A DNA stretch of 64,000 nucleotides. Origin: Acidipropionibacterium sp. (GTDB lineage: Bacteria; Actinomycetota; Actinomycetes; Propionibacteriales; Propionibacteriaceae). Position 1 is the stretch's first letter. Each line of letters starts with the position of its first letter. Location of the stretch: contig JALCLH010000006.1 of the NCBI GenBank assembly GCA_022647765.1, positions 124,001 through 188,000 on the forward strand. Reading direction: 5' to 3'. The translations under genes and the position numbers were made by a program. Below are positions 8,161-17,946 of the stretch, piece after piece. The notes beneath the pieces were generated by a model. It was not told the DNA's origin and ran no database searches. It saw nothing but the letters and a program-made list of their open reading frames with translations.

Positions 8161-9111
8161 ATGGCAACCCTCGTCTTCCTCCACGCCCACCCCGACGACG
8201 AGTCCTCGTCCACCGCGGGGACGATGGCCCGTGCCGCCGCCAGGGGCGACCGCGTCGTCCTGGTGGTGTCCACCGACGGGGCGTGCGGTGAGGTGGCCGC
8301 CGACGCCGTCCCCGGCGAATCGGTCGCCGCGCGCCGCCATCGCGAGCTGGAGGCCTCCGCGCGCACCCTCGGCGTCGCCCGGGTGGTCTGGCTCGGCTAC
8401 CACGACTCCGGAATGACCGGCTGGCCGCAGAATCACGCGCCCGGCTCCTTCATGGACGCCGATCCGCAGGAGGCCGGCCGGCGGCTGGCCGACGTCCTCG
8501 ACGAGGAGGACGCCGACGCCCTGATCGGCTACGACTGGCACGGCAACTACGGCCATCCCGACCATGTGATGGTCCACCATGTGACCTGGGCCGCGACCGA
8601 ACTGGCGGCGCGGCGTCCCCGGGTGCTGGAGGTCTCGATCAACCGCGACCATCAGGCCAGGGCGGCCCGGCTGGCGCGGTCGCGCGGCCTCCCCCAGAAG
8701 ATGCCCGACCCCGGTAACCCCGGAGACGACGGCAACCCGATCGGCACCCCGGAGGTGGACCTGCGCTGGGCCGTCGACGTGCGCGATCTGGCCGAGGTCA
8801 AGCGGGCCGCGCTGCTCTGCCATGCCAGCCAGGCCAGCGACATCAACGCCTTCACCTCGCTGCCCGACGACCTGTTCGCCGACGTCTTCGGCTGGGAGTT
8901 CTACCGCGAACCGGGCATCGACGGCCTGCTCCAGGTCACCTGGCCCTTCGACGGCGCGCCCTGGCCCGGCACCCCCTCGCGCTGCACCTGCGCCGACGCC
9001 GGCCGTCCGCTCCCCGGCGACGATCCTGATGCCACCTCGGACGTGCTGCCCGCCGGGAGAGCGAGCGGGACTCCTGCCGGACGAGATGTGACGCCGGGGG
9101 AGGCCTCATGA
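8161..9111 (+). CDS. LmbE/PIG-L family N-deacetylase (mycothiol-enzyme-like)
   Basis: 316 aa zinc hydrolase. The metal-binding HAHPDDES sits at the N-terminus and HGNYGHPDHVMVHH around residues 120-135. In actinobacteria this family includes MshB and Mca, which act on mycothiol precursors and S-conjugates, but this sequence is a divergent member and its substrate is uncertain. The last 50 or so residues, Pro/Asp-rich with one Cys pair, look like a disordered tail. The start could also be the ATG at 8152. The stop overlaps the ATG of the next gene by four nt, so the two are translationally coupled. Confidence 0.82.
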   Translation: MATLVFLHAHPDDESSSTAGTMARAAARGDRVVLVVSTDGACGEVAADAVPGESVAARRHRELEASARTLGVARVVWLGYHDSGMTGWPQNHAPGSFMDADPQEAGRRLADVLDEEDADALIGYDWHGNYGHPDHVMVHHVTWAATELAARRPRVLEVSINRDHQARAARLARSRGLPQKMPDPGNPGDDGNPIGTPEVDLRWAVDVRDLAEVKRAALLCHASQASDINAFTSLPDDLFADVFGWEFYREPGIDGLLQVTWPFDGAPWPGTPSRCTCADAGRPLPGDDPDATSDVLPAGRASGTPAGRDVTPGEAS

Positions 9112-9614
9112 GGGTCGACCCGGTCGGCGGGGAGTCGGCCCGGGTAGGCAGGGCCGCTGGAGCCCTGCTGATCGGAGCCGCAGTCTGTGGCATGGTGTGG
9201 GGAATCTGCCTGGCGATCTGGACCGCGAGCGGGCCCGACGCCACGGGAGACGGCGCCACCGGCCTGCCGGTGCGCGGCTGGTTCAACGGACTGCTGGTCG
9301 GGCTGCTCTGCGGGGCCGGGGTGGCGGTGATCTGCCTGCTGCCGGTGCTGCTGTGCGCCGCCCTGGGCGGTTCCCGGCTGCTGAGGAGACGCCGTCGCGC
9401 CCAGTCGGCCGGGCTGATGGTGGCCGTGCTCGGTCTGGCGATCGCCCTGGCCGGCCAGTACTGGGTGGTCGGGACCTGGTCGGTGATCTTTCAGATCAGC
9501 TGGCCCGCGGCCGTTCTGGCCGTGGTGCTGGGGGTGATCGGCGGCCCCTTCGTCATCGAGGGCCGGTTCGGCCCGAGTGTTGGCGACTCTCCGTCGGCGC
9601 CGCCCGGCGCGTGA
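9108..9614 (+). CDS. Four-TM membrane protein of unknown function
   Basis: 168 aa with four hydrophobic segments (about residues 15-38, 58-85, 100-118 and 125-148) and an Arg cluster (RRRRRAQ) after the second, consistent with an inner-membrane protein. It has an ATGA overlap with the LmbE deacetylase gene, so the two are cotranscribed. The family resembles small integral proteins found beside mshB homologues in actinobacteria. No enzymatic motif is visible. Confidence 0.75.
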   Translation: MRVDPVGGESARVGRAAGALLIGAAVCGMVWGICLAIWTASGPDATGDGATGLPVRGWFNGLLVGLLCGAGVAVICLLPVLLCAALGGSRLLRRRRRAQSAGLMVAVLGLAIALAGQYWVVGTWSVIFQISWPAAVLAVVLGVIGGPFVIEGRFGPSVGDSPSAPPGA

Positions 9615-9677
9615 TCGTCCGACATGCGGACAGGCGTCTCGCGGCATGAGTCTGTGGCTCGCCCTAACCTTGACCTC

Positions 9678-10157
9678 ATGAGCGCAACCGATCCATCCAC
9701 CGGCATGGCCTCCCGCCCGCGTCCCGCCCCCGGCTCCGGACCGACCATTCCGCCGGTCCTCACCTGGGGCGTCCGGGTCGCGCTGGTGCTGGTCGCAGCC
9801 CAGTTCGTGCTCGGCGTCCTGATGCTCAGGGGTTCCTGGAATCTCATCAACGCGCACGCCGGGCTGGGCTATGCCGCCACCTTCGCGGCGGCGCTGGCCG
9901 CGATCTCCGCGATCGTGTGGCGACGGGCCGGTGGCACCAATGGCCTGATGATCCTTTCCGTCCTGATCCCGATCCTGATGATCATCCAGATCGGTCTGGG
10001 CGAGGCCGGGGTCAAGTGGGTGCATGTGGTGCTCGGGTCGCTGATCCTGATCGGTCTCGGCGGGCTGCTCTACACGATCCCTTCGCGGCCTTCGCGGGGA
10101 AAAGCCGTCCGGGAGACGGACCACGAACCGCCTGGCCCTGTCTCATCGCGGCGCTGA
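9678..10157 (+). CDS. Small membrane protein, four TM
   Basis: 159 aa. Basic/Pro-rich N-terminus (residues 1-28), then four hydrophobic helices (VRVALVLVAAQFVLGVLML, a GLGYAATFAAAL helix, a LMILSVLIPILMIIQIGL helix and a final LGSLILIGLGGLLY) and a charged tail. It may be related to cytochrome-type or DoxX-like four-helix proteins, but no heme ligands are evident, so the function is unknown. The ATG at 9678 follows TAACCT by seven nt with no Shine-Dalgarno, suggesting a leaderless transcript. A palindromic repeat follows the stop. Confidence 0.7.
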   Translation: MSATDPSTGMASRPRPAPGSGPTIPPVLTWGVRVALVLVAAQFVLGVLMLRGSWNLINAHAGLGYAATFAAALAAISAIVWRRAGGTNGLMILSVLIPILMIIQIGLGEAGVKWVHVVLGSLILIGLGGLLYTIPSRPSRGKAVRETDHEPPGPVSSRR

Positions 10158-10180
10158 ACCGACAGAGCAGAGGCTGGACC

Positions 10181-10256
10181 TGCACTTTTCACTCGCGTAA
10201 CCCCGCGTCGTCGCTCGCCACCGCGAACCGTGCTCCTTACGCGAGTGAAAAGTGCA
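10181..10256. repeat. ttttcactcgcgtaa-type palindrome, copy 1
   Basis: Perfect 20-bp inverted arms, tgcacttttcactcgcgtaa (10181-10200) and its complement (10237-10256), around a 36-nt GC-rich loop. Three relatives are at 17353-17428, 21631-21690 and 22639-22716. It sits between convergent genes and could serve as a bidirectional terminator. Confidence 0.85.
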
Positions 10257-10268
10257 CCCGAACTGTGT

Positions 10269-10766
10269 CTAATCAGCGATCGCGGCCGTCTTCGCCCCCG
10301 TCACCCGGATCAGATCGGCCGGAGCCAGCTCCACCGACAGGCCCCGGCGTCCCCCCGAGACCAGCATGATCTCGTGCTCGAGGGCCGAGGAGTCGACGCA
10401 GGTCGGCAGCTTCTTCTTCTGACCCAGCGGCGAGATCCCGCCGACGATGTATCCGGTGGCCCGCTGGGCATCCTCCGGATCGGCCATCGACGCCTTCTTG
10501 GCCCCCATCGCCGCGGCGAAGGCCTTGAGATCCAGCATCCCGCTGACCGGCACGACGGCCACCGCCAACGGCGTCCGCACCCCCGAACCCTCCAGGTGGA
10601 CGACCAGGGTCTTGAACATCACCTCGGCCGGGAAGCCGAGCTGGGCGACGCCCTCCTCCCCGTAGTGGTGGTTCGAGGGATCGTGCTCGTAGGCGTGCAG
10701 GGTGTGCTTCACCTTGGCCCGCGCCAGGGCCTTGGTGGCGGGGGAGGCGGCGTCGGAATGGGGCAT
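10269..10766 (-). CDS. ybaK: Cys-tRNA(Pro) deacylase, YbaK/EbsC family
   Basis: 165 aa trans-editing enzyme that hydrolyses Cys mischarged on tRNA(Pro). Family marks are KALARAKVKHTLHAYEHD at the N-terminus, the conserved Lys in VMFKTLVVHL, GAKKASMADPEDAQRATGYIVGGISPLG, and the C-terminal GRRGLSVELAP. The length equals that of E. coli YbaK. A TAGGCT hexamer at 10773-10778 lies six nt before the ATG with no Shine-Dalgarno, so it is probably leaderless. Confidence 0.92.
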   Translation of the reverse strand: MPHSDAASPATKALARAKVKHTLHAYEHDPSNHHYGEEGVAQLGFPAEVMFKTLVVHLEGSGVRTPLAVAVVPVSGMLDLKAFAAAMGAKKASMADPEDAQRATGYIVGGISPLGQKKKLPTCVDSSALEHEIMLVSGGRRGLSVELAPADLIRVTGAKTAAIAD

Positions 10767-10845
10767 GGTACGAGCCTAATCTCGATCGCCTGCCGAGTCT
10801 CGATGGCTGGGTGGGCCTGAGTCGCACACAGGACCGGGTCATAAG

Positions 10846-10869
10846 CTTGTCCCCTGTACGGGGGACAAG
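10846..10869. promoter_or_regulatory. Palindromic operator upstream of the TetR/MATE operon
   Basis: cttgtcccc (10846-10854) and ggggacaag (10861-10869) form a perfect 9-bp inverted repeat around tgtacg. It lies about 180 bp before the TetR start and is the natural candidate for its autoregulatory operator. Confidence 0.55.
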
Positions 10870-11045
10870 ATTCACCCCGATCGGCGATTCTCTCACCACA
10901 TCTGGAGTACTCATCACATGCCAAGGAGGAGTTCACCCCGATGGATGATGTTTCTCACACATGCCGTACGCTGTCCCGCCGTGACGGCGTGGCCGCCGAT
11001 TCCCACAGGAACAGGGCGCGCCAGGGAAGACGACAGGGGCCGGGC

Positions 11046-11747
11046 ATGACACGGACGGACCGGCCTGCCGGGAAGCACCGGGATACTTACCACCACGGCG
11101 ACCTGCATCAGGCGCTGGTCTCCGCGGGTCTGGAACTCGCCAGATCCGGCGGGGCCAATGCCGTGGTGCTGAGGGAGGTCACTCGCCGCACCGGCGTCTC
11201 CCCCAACGCGGCATACCGGCATTTCGCCGGGCGGGAGGACCTGCTCGACGAGGTCGCGGCGGTGGCCAACGAGCTCCTGGCGCAAGCGATGAATGAGGCT
11301 GTGCTGCGCGCCCGGGCCGAGTTCGCCGGCTCGGAGCCACGCGAGAGGACGATCGAGGTGCTTCTCGCGGCCTGCCGCGGCTACATCGACTTCGCACTCA
11401 ACGAACCGGGGTGGTTCGAGGTGTGCTGGGCCCTGTCGGACCGCAGCCTGCGGGTGCACCTCGGCGATATCGAGGCGCGCAGCGAGCGGGAGCGCCGGCT
11501 GGTCCCCAGCGACGATCATCCGGTGAGCGCTCCCGACGTGCTGCAGGCTGTCACTGTGTTGCCGGAGCCGTTGAAATGGGTCCGCACGATGACCTCCGAG
11601 GATGTCAGGCTCGTGCTGCGGTCGACCCTGTTCGGATTCGGCCTGCTGGCGACCGCCGGGACGATGCGCCTCGAGGATCATGATCAGCAGGCCGGTAGAT
11701 TGCTCAGCGTGATCCGTTCGAGCATCTCCGATTTCATTGAGCCGTGA
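11046..11747 (+). CDS. TetR-family regulator of the adjacent MATE pump
   Basis: 233 aa from the ATG at 11046. The N-terminal DNA-binding domain starts at TYHHGDLHQALVSAGLELA, with the HTH VVLREVTRRTGVSPNAAYRHFAGREDLLDEV. The C-terminal part is a typical TetR ligand domain. I chose 11046 because residues before it (from 10941) are basic and unlike the family. The stop overlaps the GTG of the MATE gene (GTGA), showing translational coupling. A drug-responsive repressor of the pump is the simplest role, and a palindrome at 10846-10869 is a probable operator. Confidence 0.87.
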   Translation: MTRTDRPAGKHRDTYHHGDLHQALVSAGLELARSGGANAVVLREVTRRTGVSPNAAYRHFAGREDLLDEVAAVANELLAQAMNEAVLRARAEFAGSEPRERTIEVLLAACRGYIDFALNEPGWFEVCWALSDRSLRVHLGDIEARSERERRLVPSDDHPVSAPDVLQAVTVLPEPLKWVRTMTSEDVRLVLRSTLFGFGLLATAGTMRLEDHDQQAGRLLSVIRSSISDFIEP

Positions 11748-13078
11748 CCGCCTCTGGTCCGGCGTCATCAATGCCGTCCATGCACAGCCAGGTGCTCAAT
11801 CTGGCGGTGCCCGCCTTCCTGTCCCTGGTGGCCGAGCCGTTCTTCCTGATGGTCGACTCGGCGGTGATCGGCCATGTCGGCACGGTGGAGCTGGCCGGTC
11901 TGGGAATCGCCAGCACGGTGCTGACGACGGTCACCGGGTTGTTCATCTTCCTCGCCTACGCCACCACGGCGACCAGCGCCCGGCGAATGGGCGCGGGGGA
12001 CCGGGACGGCGCCGCGCAGGCCGGGGTGGACGGCGTCTGGCTGTCGATGCTGCTCGGGGTGGCGGTCACCCTGGCGCTGACTCTGTGCGCCCCGGCGGTG
12101 GTCTCCTGGTTCGGGACGGCGTCCTCGGCCGCGCCCGCCGTGACCTATCTGCGGATCGCCGGGTGCGGGGTGCCGGCGATGCTGGTGACGATGGCGGTCA
12201 CCGGGGTGCTGCGCGGATTCCAGGACACCCGGACGCCGTTGGTGGTGACGGTCATCGCGTTCTCGGTGAACCTCATACTCAACCTGTGGTTCGTGATCGG
12301 GCTCGGGTGGGGAATCGCCGGATCGGCCACCGGCACCCTGATCTGCCAGATCGGAATGGGCCTGGCTCTGGTGATCGTCTTCGTGGTGCGGACCCGGGGG
12401 ACCGGCGTCTCGCTGCGGTTCCAGCCGGTCGGGGTGCTGGCGTCGATGCGCGACGGCGTCCCGCTGCTGATCCGGACCATGGCGCTACGGGCCAGCCTGC
12501 TGCTGACCACCTGGGTCGCGGCCGGGCTGGGGGTGGTGGCGCTGGCCTCCTTCCAGGTGACGATGACGGTGTGGAACTTCCTCACGATGGCCCTGGACGC
12601 GCTGGGGATCGCCGGGCAGGCGCTCACCGGTGCGTCGCTGGGGGCCGGTGACAAGGAGCGGACAAGGGAGATCACCCGGCTGCTGGTCCGGTGGGGGGCC
12701 TGGGTGGGGGTCGGTCTGGGGGCGCTGCTGCTGGTCGTGCACCGGCTGCTGCCGATGGCCTTCAGCCCCGACGCCGATGTGCGGCAGGCCGTGGCCGCGG
12801 GGCTCATCGTGATCGCGCTGAGTCAGCCGTGGTCGGGGGTGGTCTTCCTGCTGGACGGGGTGCTCATCGGCGCCGGCGACGGACGCTGGCTGGCCGGGGC
12901 CCAGGTGGTGATGCTGGTGGCCTATCTGCCGATGATCTTCGCGGTGCGGTTCTTCGCGCCGACCGGGACCTCGGCTGTGGTGTGGCTGTGGATCGCCTTC
13001 GGCGGGTTCATGCTGGTGCGGGGGCTGCTGCTGGGCTACCGGGAGCGCGGGGACGCCTGGATGAGGGTCGGGGCATGA
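11744..13078 (+). CDS. MATE-family multidrug efflux transporter (DinF-like)
   Basis: 444 aa with about twelve membrane helices in two six-helix repeats. It is an inner-membrane Na+ or H+ antiporter exporting cationic drugs. Family marks include LNLAVPAFLSLVAEPFFLMVDSAVIGHVG at the N-terminus and GVLRGFQDTRTPLVVT in the first half, both typical of the DinF branch. The GTG start overlaps the TetR stop by four nt, so one operon is likely. It ends convergently with the SbcC-like gene; the 68-bp gap holds nothing notable. Confidence 0.9.
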   Translation: MTASGPASSMPSMHSQVLNLAVPAFLSLVAEPFFLMVDSAVIGHVGTVELAGLGIASTVLTTVTGLFIFLAYATTATSARRMGAGDRDGAAQAGVDGVWLSMLLGVAVTLALTLCAPAVVSWFGTASSAAPAVTYLRIAGCGVPAMLVTMAVTGVLRGFQDTRTPLVVTVIAFSVNLILNLWFVIGLGWGIAGSATGTLICQIGMGLALVIVFVVRTRGTGVSLRFQPVGVLASMRDGVPLLIRTMALRASLLLTTWVAAGLGVVALASFQVTMTVWNFLTMALDALGIAGQALTGASLGAGDKERTREITRLLVRWGAWVGVGLGALLLVVHRLLPMAFSPDADVRQAVAAGLIVIALSQPWSGVVFLLDGVLIGAGDGRWLAGAQVVMLVAYLPMIFAVRFFAPTGTSAVVWLWIAFGGFMLVRGLLLGYRERGDAWMRVGA

Positions 13079-13146
13079 CGCCGCGCCGGTCCTGCGCCGG
13101 CCGGGTCTGAGCTGGTCGAACGCCGGGGTGACGCCGGGGTGCGGTG

Positions 13147-16042
13147 TCACTGGAAGGGGATGTGGACGGCGTCCAACCCGTCATAGCGCTCCGGGGCGCT
13201 GGTGAGGACGACCACCTGATGGGTGCGCGAGCCGGTGGCCACCTCCTTGAGCAGCCGGGCGGTCCGCACCCGGTCGGAATACACCAGGGCGTCGTCCAGA
13301 ATCACCGGGACGCCGTCGGCCGGGTCCACCAGCTGCGCGGTGGCCAGCCGGACCACCAGGCCGAGCTGCTCCTTGGCGCCGGTGGACAGCTGGTCCCATC
13401 CCAGCCAGGCGCCGTTGAGACGCCGTTGCGTCACGGTGAGCGAGTCGTCGACCCGGACCGCCATGTCGCGGCCGAAGACCGCCCGGCCGAGCCTCTCGAT
13501 CTCGCGGGTGAACGGCTCCAGATAGCGCCGGTGCTCCTCATCGCGGTGGCGGACCAGGGTGTCGTGGAGCAGCTTGGCGGCCTCGGCGCGTCGGGTGATG
13601 GCGGTCGTCTCGATCGTCGATCTGTGCAGCAGCCCGTCCAACTCGTCGAACCGGTCCTGGCGTCCCTCCCGGTCCAGGCCCTTGAGCTGACCGGTCAGCC
13701 CGGCCCGGTGGTCCTTACTCCTGGCGAGCCTCTCCTTGGCTCTGGCAAGGCGTTGCGCCGAATCGGCGGCCGTCGAGCGCACCTCCTCGGGGGCGTGCTC
13801 GGCCAGCTCCGCAGCGGTCTGCGTGGCCTTCTCCTCGGCCTGTCGATGCTTCTCGGCGGCCTGATCGGCGGACTGTTCCAGTTCCTCGTCTGAGGTTCTG
13901 CGCCTGACCGAGTTCAGCCGGTCTTCCCGTTTCTCGGCCTGTTCGTGGGCCGCCCGGAGCGCGGAGGCGGCACCCGACGCCGTCTCCCTGGCCTTCGAGC
14001 GCTGCTCGGAGACGGTGTCGCGGGCCGAGCCGCGCGGTCTTCTCGGCCAGCTCGGCCTCCTCGTGGACCGCCTCCAACTCGAGTGCCCGCTGCTCGGCCT
14101 GTGGCAGGGACTCCTGCGGGGACTCCGGCACGCCGCTGTCTTTCGCGGCTTCTGCGGTGGCCTCCGCTGCGATGTTCTCCTCGGGCTTCTCCGCTGGAGC
14201 CTCGCTCACAGGTTCGATGGACGCGGCGATCCGGTCGCGCTGCTCGATGAGGTCGGACAGCGTCAGTTCCGGCTCGGCGTCTCCGGAAGCCTTGGCGGGC
14301 TCGAGGCCCAGGTCGGAGCGGGCGTCCTCCAGCTCCCGGCGCAGCCGCTCGCGCAGCCCCGCGACCCCGGCTGTGTCCTTGGTGCGCTGCTCCAGCCGCT
14401 CCCGGGCCTCATCGAGGGAGGAGGACGCCATCTTCTCCAGGGCCGCGGCGAGTGCGCGTTCGGCCTTCTCCACCTGGCGGGCCAGGTCGTCGACGTCGGA
14501 GGCCGGGGTCACCGTGATCCGCCAGGCGCCGGCGATCTCGACCACCGTCGGACGGTCGACCGCCCGGTCCACGATCGGGGTGGCGGCGGTCTTCGCCGGA
14601 TCGCCGCTGGCCCCGGCGTCGTTCTTGGTGGCGTCCGGCGTGGCGGCATGTAGAGGCTCGCCATCAATGGTGAGATCCGGCGCCTCGGCCGCCAGCCGGG
14701 CCAGCGTCATCCGTGGACTGGCCGTCTCGAGCCGGATGCGAGCGGCGGTGAGTTTCTCCTCGGCCTTCTGGGCCTTCGCGACCAGCGGAGCGGTCGCCGG
14801 ATTGGCGTCCAGACGGCTCTCCGCGGCGTGCAGATCCGCCACGAGCCCCGACAGTCTCTCGATGGTCTGACTCAGCTTGTCCAGCCGGGACCGATCGCGC
14901 AGCGCGCCCGCCCTCGCCCGCGCCGCGTCCCACGCCTCCTTGCTCTGCCGGCGAGCCTCCTCGGCCTGCCGCCAGCCCTCGTCGGCCTCCCGGAACCGCT
15001 GCTCGACCTCCGTCACGCCGCGATCTGCCCGGGTCGCGGCGTCGAGGAATCGCTTCTCATCCTGGCGCGCCGCCTCGAGTTCCTCGACGGCTTCCCAGCG
15101 GTCCTTGAGGGCCTGCTTCGCCGCGTCGCGGCGGGTTCTGGCGTCCTGTTCGGCGCGATCGGCCTCGGTGGCCGTGCGCTCCAGCCCCTCCAGCGCCGCC
15201 ACCGCGGCCTCGTCGGCTGCGGCCTGGCTCTTCAGCTGTAAGACGGCTTTCTGCTGGCTGGCGACGTCCTCCTCGGTCTCTTCCAGAGCGGCGACGACGG
15301 CGTCGACCTCAACGAGGTGATCCTTCGCCTGCCGATGCTGCTCCTCGAGGGCGTCCCGCTCGGCAATGGCTTCTTTGACGGCCTTGCCCGGCTTGCCGGT
15401 CGGCGTCCAGTAGCGCTCGTACTCCTGGCGGGCGGCCTCCAGAAGGGAGTCGGCCTTCGATTCAAGGGCGACATCCGGCTGTGCCGGCGATTGACCCGAG
15501 GACGCCGCCGCGGCGTCTCCGTCGGTTGACTCGTCGGTCTCAGCGCCGTCGCCCACCGCCCGATCCAGGGCCGCGGTGAGAGCCCTCGAGGACCGCAGGG
15601 AGAAGGCCTCCAGGCTGCCGGCCTGCATCAGGCGCAGAGCTCGCCACAGCGTGGAATCGGTGGTCTTCCAGATCTCGGCCATCGCGTCAGTGGCCTCCTC
15701 GCCGGTGAGCACCTCCCCGGCGCGGGGCCCGGAGAGGAACTCCAGGCGGGCCTGCGGCTGGGCGAGGAATCGCTTGGAATGCACCAGGCGTACGCCGCCG
15801 ATGGTCATCTCGGCCTCCACGACGACGGGCAGATCGGTGCCGTAGGGCTGGGCCTGGCGCACCCGGGATGCCTTTGAAGTGGCTTTGAGCTGGCTGTCGA
15901 TGAGCAGGTCCAGGGCCTCCACCATGGAGGTCTTGCCCACTTCGTTGAGGCCCTCGGCGATCACCAGACCGCTGTCCGGCAGTTCGAGGGTGCGATCGGA
16001 GACGGACTTGAAGTTCTCGACGTGGACGCGGTGCAGTCTCAT
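13147..16042 (-). CDS. SbcC/YhaN-like DNA-repair ATPase (frameshifted)
   Basis: About 965 aa SMC/Rad50-like ATPase that would work with the nuclease encoded just upstream. Walker A is GLNEVGKTSM near residue 35. Long Glu/Arg/Ala-rich coiled coils follow to about residue 880. The signature LSTGAKEQLGLVVRLA and Walker B VPVILDDALVYSD are at the C-terminus. Mid-coil, instead of the CxxC zinc hook of Rad50/SbcC, there is a beta-rich insert (LTIDGEPL to GAWRITVTPASDVDDL). The frame breaks near 14033: the N-terminal frame ends after AELAEKTAR, while SARDTVSEQRSKARETASG onward is in another frame. An assembly indel is likely. The ATG overlaps the stop of the nuclease gene. Confidence 0.85.
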
Positions 16043-17275
16043 GAGTGGGCTCCGGTCCGGGCGGCCAGCCGGCGCAGCAGGCCGAGGGCGTCGACCGCGG
16101 GTGAGGGCGCTGCGCTGGAGGGGGCGGCGTTGGAGGGGGCAGGGGCCGATGGGATTGCACTGCTTGCACTGTTAGCACTGGAGGCGCCGCTCAGCCCGGC
16201 CATTGTCGCGAGCTCCTCGGCAGCTGCTTGCGCCCAGCTCGGCAGATCCATCCCGTCCAGGTCGTCGTCATCGGGGATCACCATGAGCTCATGGCGGTGT
16301 TCGCTGGGCTCCAGGCTGGCGAAGTTCTCGGCCTCGGCCTTCCAACAGCGTCTCTAACCGGGCGTTCCGGGCCACCGTCAGACCGCCATGCAGGTCGTAC
16401 CGGATGATGGTGCGCGGCGGATCGTCGAAGGTCGCGAACTCGGCCGCCAGGGCGTCGATGTCCTCATCGGTGGACATCTGGCGGCTCACCCTGGCGTGCA
16501 ACCACCGCCCCACCGGCAGCGCGGTGGCGTTGATCCGGCCGTCCTCGATCTCCACGAGGTCGACGGTGCCGCGTCCCGGATCGCTGAAACGGGTGGTCTC
16601 GTGGGTGCCGGAGTAGCGGATAGGCGACGCCGGATCCTCGGGCCAGCGGATATGACGATCGCCGAGGGCGATGTAGCTCACCGCCCCGCGCTGCACCGCG
16701 TCGTCCAGAGCCTGTTTGTCGATCGTGACATCCTCTTCCGCGTCCTGACCCGACAGGCCCGGGAGCTGACCGTGAGCGACCACGATCCGGGTGACGCCGT
16801 CGTCTTTGAGGCCGGACAGCACCGGGGCGATCGGGTCGGAGGAGGGGTGCCGGGATTTCAGGGGGACGCCGGCGATCTCCACCCCGTCGGCAACCTTCAC
16901 CGGGGTGGAGCTGCGCAGGACGGTGACGTTGGCGGGGCAGGCCTCGGTGAAATCGGGCCGGTCCCAGATGCAGCCCGGTTCCAGGGAGTCGTGGTTGCCG
17001 GGCAGCAGGAAGACTGGAAGGCCGATGGAGGCCATCGCGCTGCAGGTCCGCGAGATCACCTGGCGGGAGACGTTCTGGGTCTCGAAGACATCGCCGGCGA
17101 CCACTACGAAGGCGCAGTCGCGGGTGCGGGCCAGCTCCCCGATCCGTCGCACCGCGTCGATCCGGTCGGAGCTGAACCGGGCCTGCGGGTCGTCGTCACA
17201 GCCGTGGCGGCGCGCCAGGTAGTGGCGGGTCATGCCGAGCTGCCAGTCCGAGGTGTGCAGGAATCTCAGTGTCAT
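16039..17275 (-). CDS. SbcD-like metallophosphoesterase DNA exonuclease (frameshifted)
   Basis: About 412 aa. Mn-dependent nuclease partner of the ATPase downstream. Metal motifs are FLHTSDWQLG, VVAGDVFETQN, LLPGNHDSLEP and VVAHGQLPG. I start it at MTLRF (17275), where the family begins; codons upstream are unlike it. The frame shifts near 16340: LETLLEG is followed in another frame by EAENFASLEPSE and an acidic, Ser/Ala-rich tail ending at 16039. That tail has an ATGA overlap with the SbcC-like gene, which shows that the two form an operon and that the shifted frame is the genuine C-terminus. Confidence 0.85.
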
Positions 17276-17352
17276 CGGGGCCTCCTCGATGGGGTCGAGA
17301 CTCACTCTAGAGACGGCCTCCGACAGTTTTTGGCTCCCGGGCTGGTGGGGGG

Positions 17353-17428
17353 GTGAACTTGTCGCGTAAGGGCCTGGTCGAGCGCTGTCGATCCCGATGA
17401 GGGTCCTTACGCGAGTGGAAAGTTGCAC
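17353..17428. repeat. ttttcactcgcgtaa-type palindrome, copy 2 (degenerate)
   Basis: The left arm gtgaacttgtcgcgtaagg (17353-17371) has lost a few bases relative to the right arm ccttacgcgagtggaaag with ttgcac (17405-17428). The loop cctggtcgagcgctgtcgat is nearly identical to the copies at 21.6 and 22.6 kb. A short (ggtggcagc)x3 run follows at 17434-17460. Confidence 0.8.
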
Positions 17429-17538
17429 GCTTGGTGGCAGCGGTGGCAGCGGTGGCAGCGGGCAGCTGGGCTCGTCGTGCTGCAGTGCGAACTGGTTCAT
17501 GCTGTCGCTTGCCGGCCGGCATTAGCAGGTCGAAGGGC

Positions 17539-17946
17539 TCAGCGCAGCGAGCTGAAGGGGTTGACCACATGCACTCCCCGCAGATCAGAGCCGGTGGCGA
17601 GGTCTTCGGTCCACACTTCCGTGCACCCGGCGTGGGCGGCGGCTTCGATGATCATGGCGTCGAAGATCGAAAGCTGGTGGCGTTCGGCCGTGATCGCCGC
17701 GGCGATCACGAGCTCGCGATCGGCGGGCACTGTCTTGAGGTCGAGGGTTTCGAGCGCTGCGCGCGCATCTTCGCGGCTCCGCCCGAGTTTGCGGGTGAGC
17801 ACCCGATGCAGCTCGATGAGCACCTGTGTGCTGATCACTGCGTCCTCGGCGGCCTGCTCGAATGCTTGGCGGGCGCGTGCTTGCTTGGCGGGCTGGCTGT
17901 CGTCGAATTGATAGGCGAGCACATTGGTGTCGAGGAAGACCTTCAC
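17539..17946 (-). CDS. vapC: VapC-type PIN-domain ribonuclease toxin
   Basis: 135 aa. PIN domain with VFLDTNVLAYQFD at the N-terminus (first Asp), the conserved Glu in TQVLIELHRVL, and the later acidic residues in SIFDAMIIEAAAHAG and the VWTEDLATG turn. VapC toxins cleave structured RNA such as tRNA. The ATG overlaps the stop of vapB by four nt, a standard VapBC operon. Length and active-site residues look intact, so this pair is probably functional. Confidence 0.92.
   Translation of the reverse strand: MKVFLDTNVLAYQFDDSQPAKQARARQAFEQAAEDAVISTQVLIELHRVLTRKLGRSREDARAALETLDLKTVPADRELVIAAAITAERHQLSIFDAMIIEAAAHAGCTEVWTEDLATGSDLRGVHVVNPFSSLR

Noticed and set aside
7063..8823. An upstream extension of the PfkB kinase frame to 898 codons
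   Set aside because: It overlaps the L,D-transpeptidase and LmbE genes, and the kinase has a good Shine-Dalgarno at 7062.
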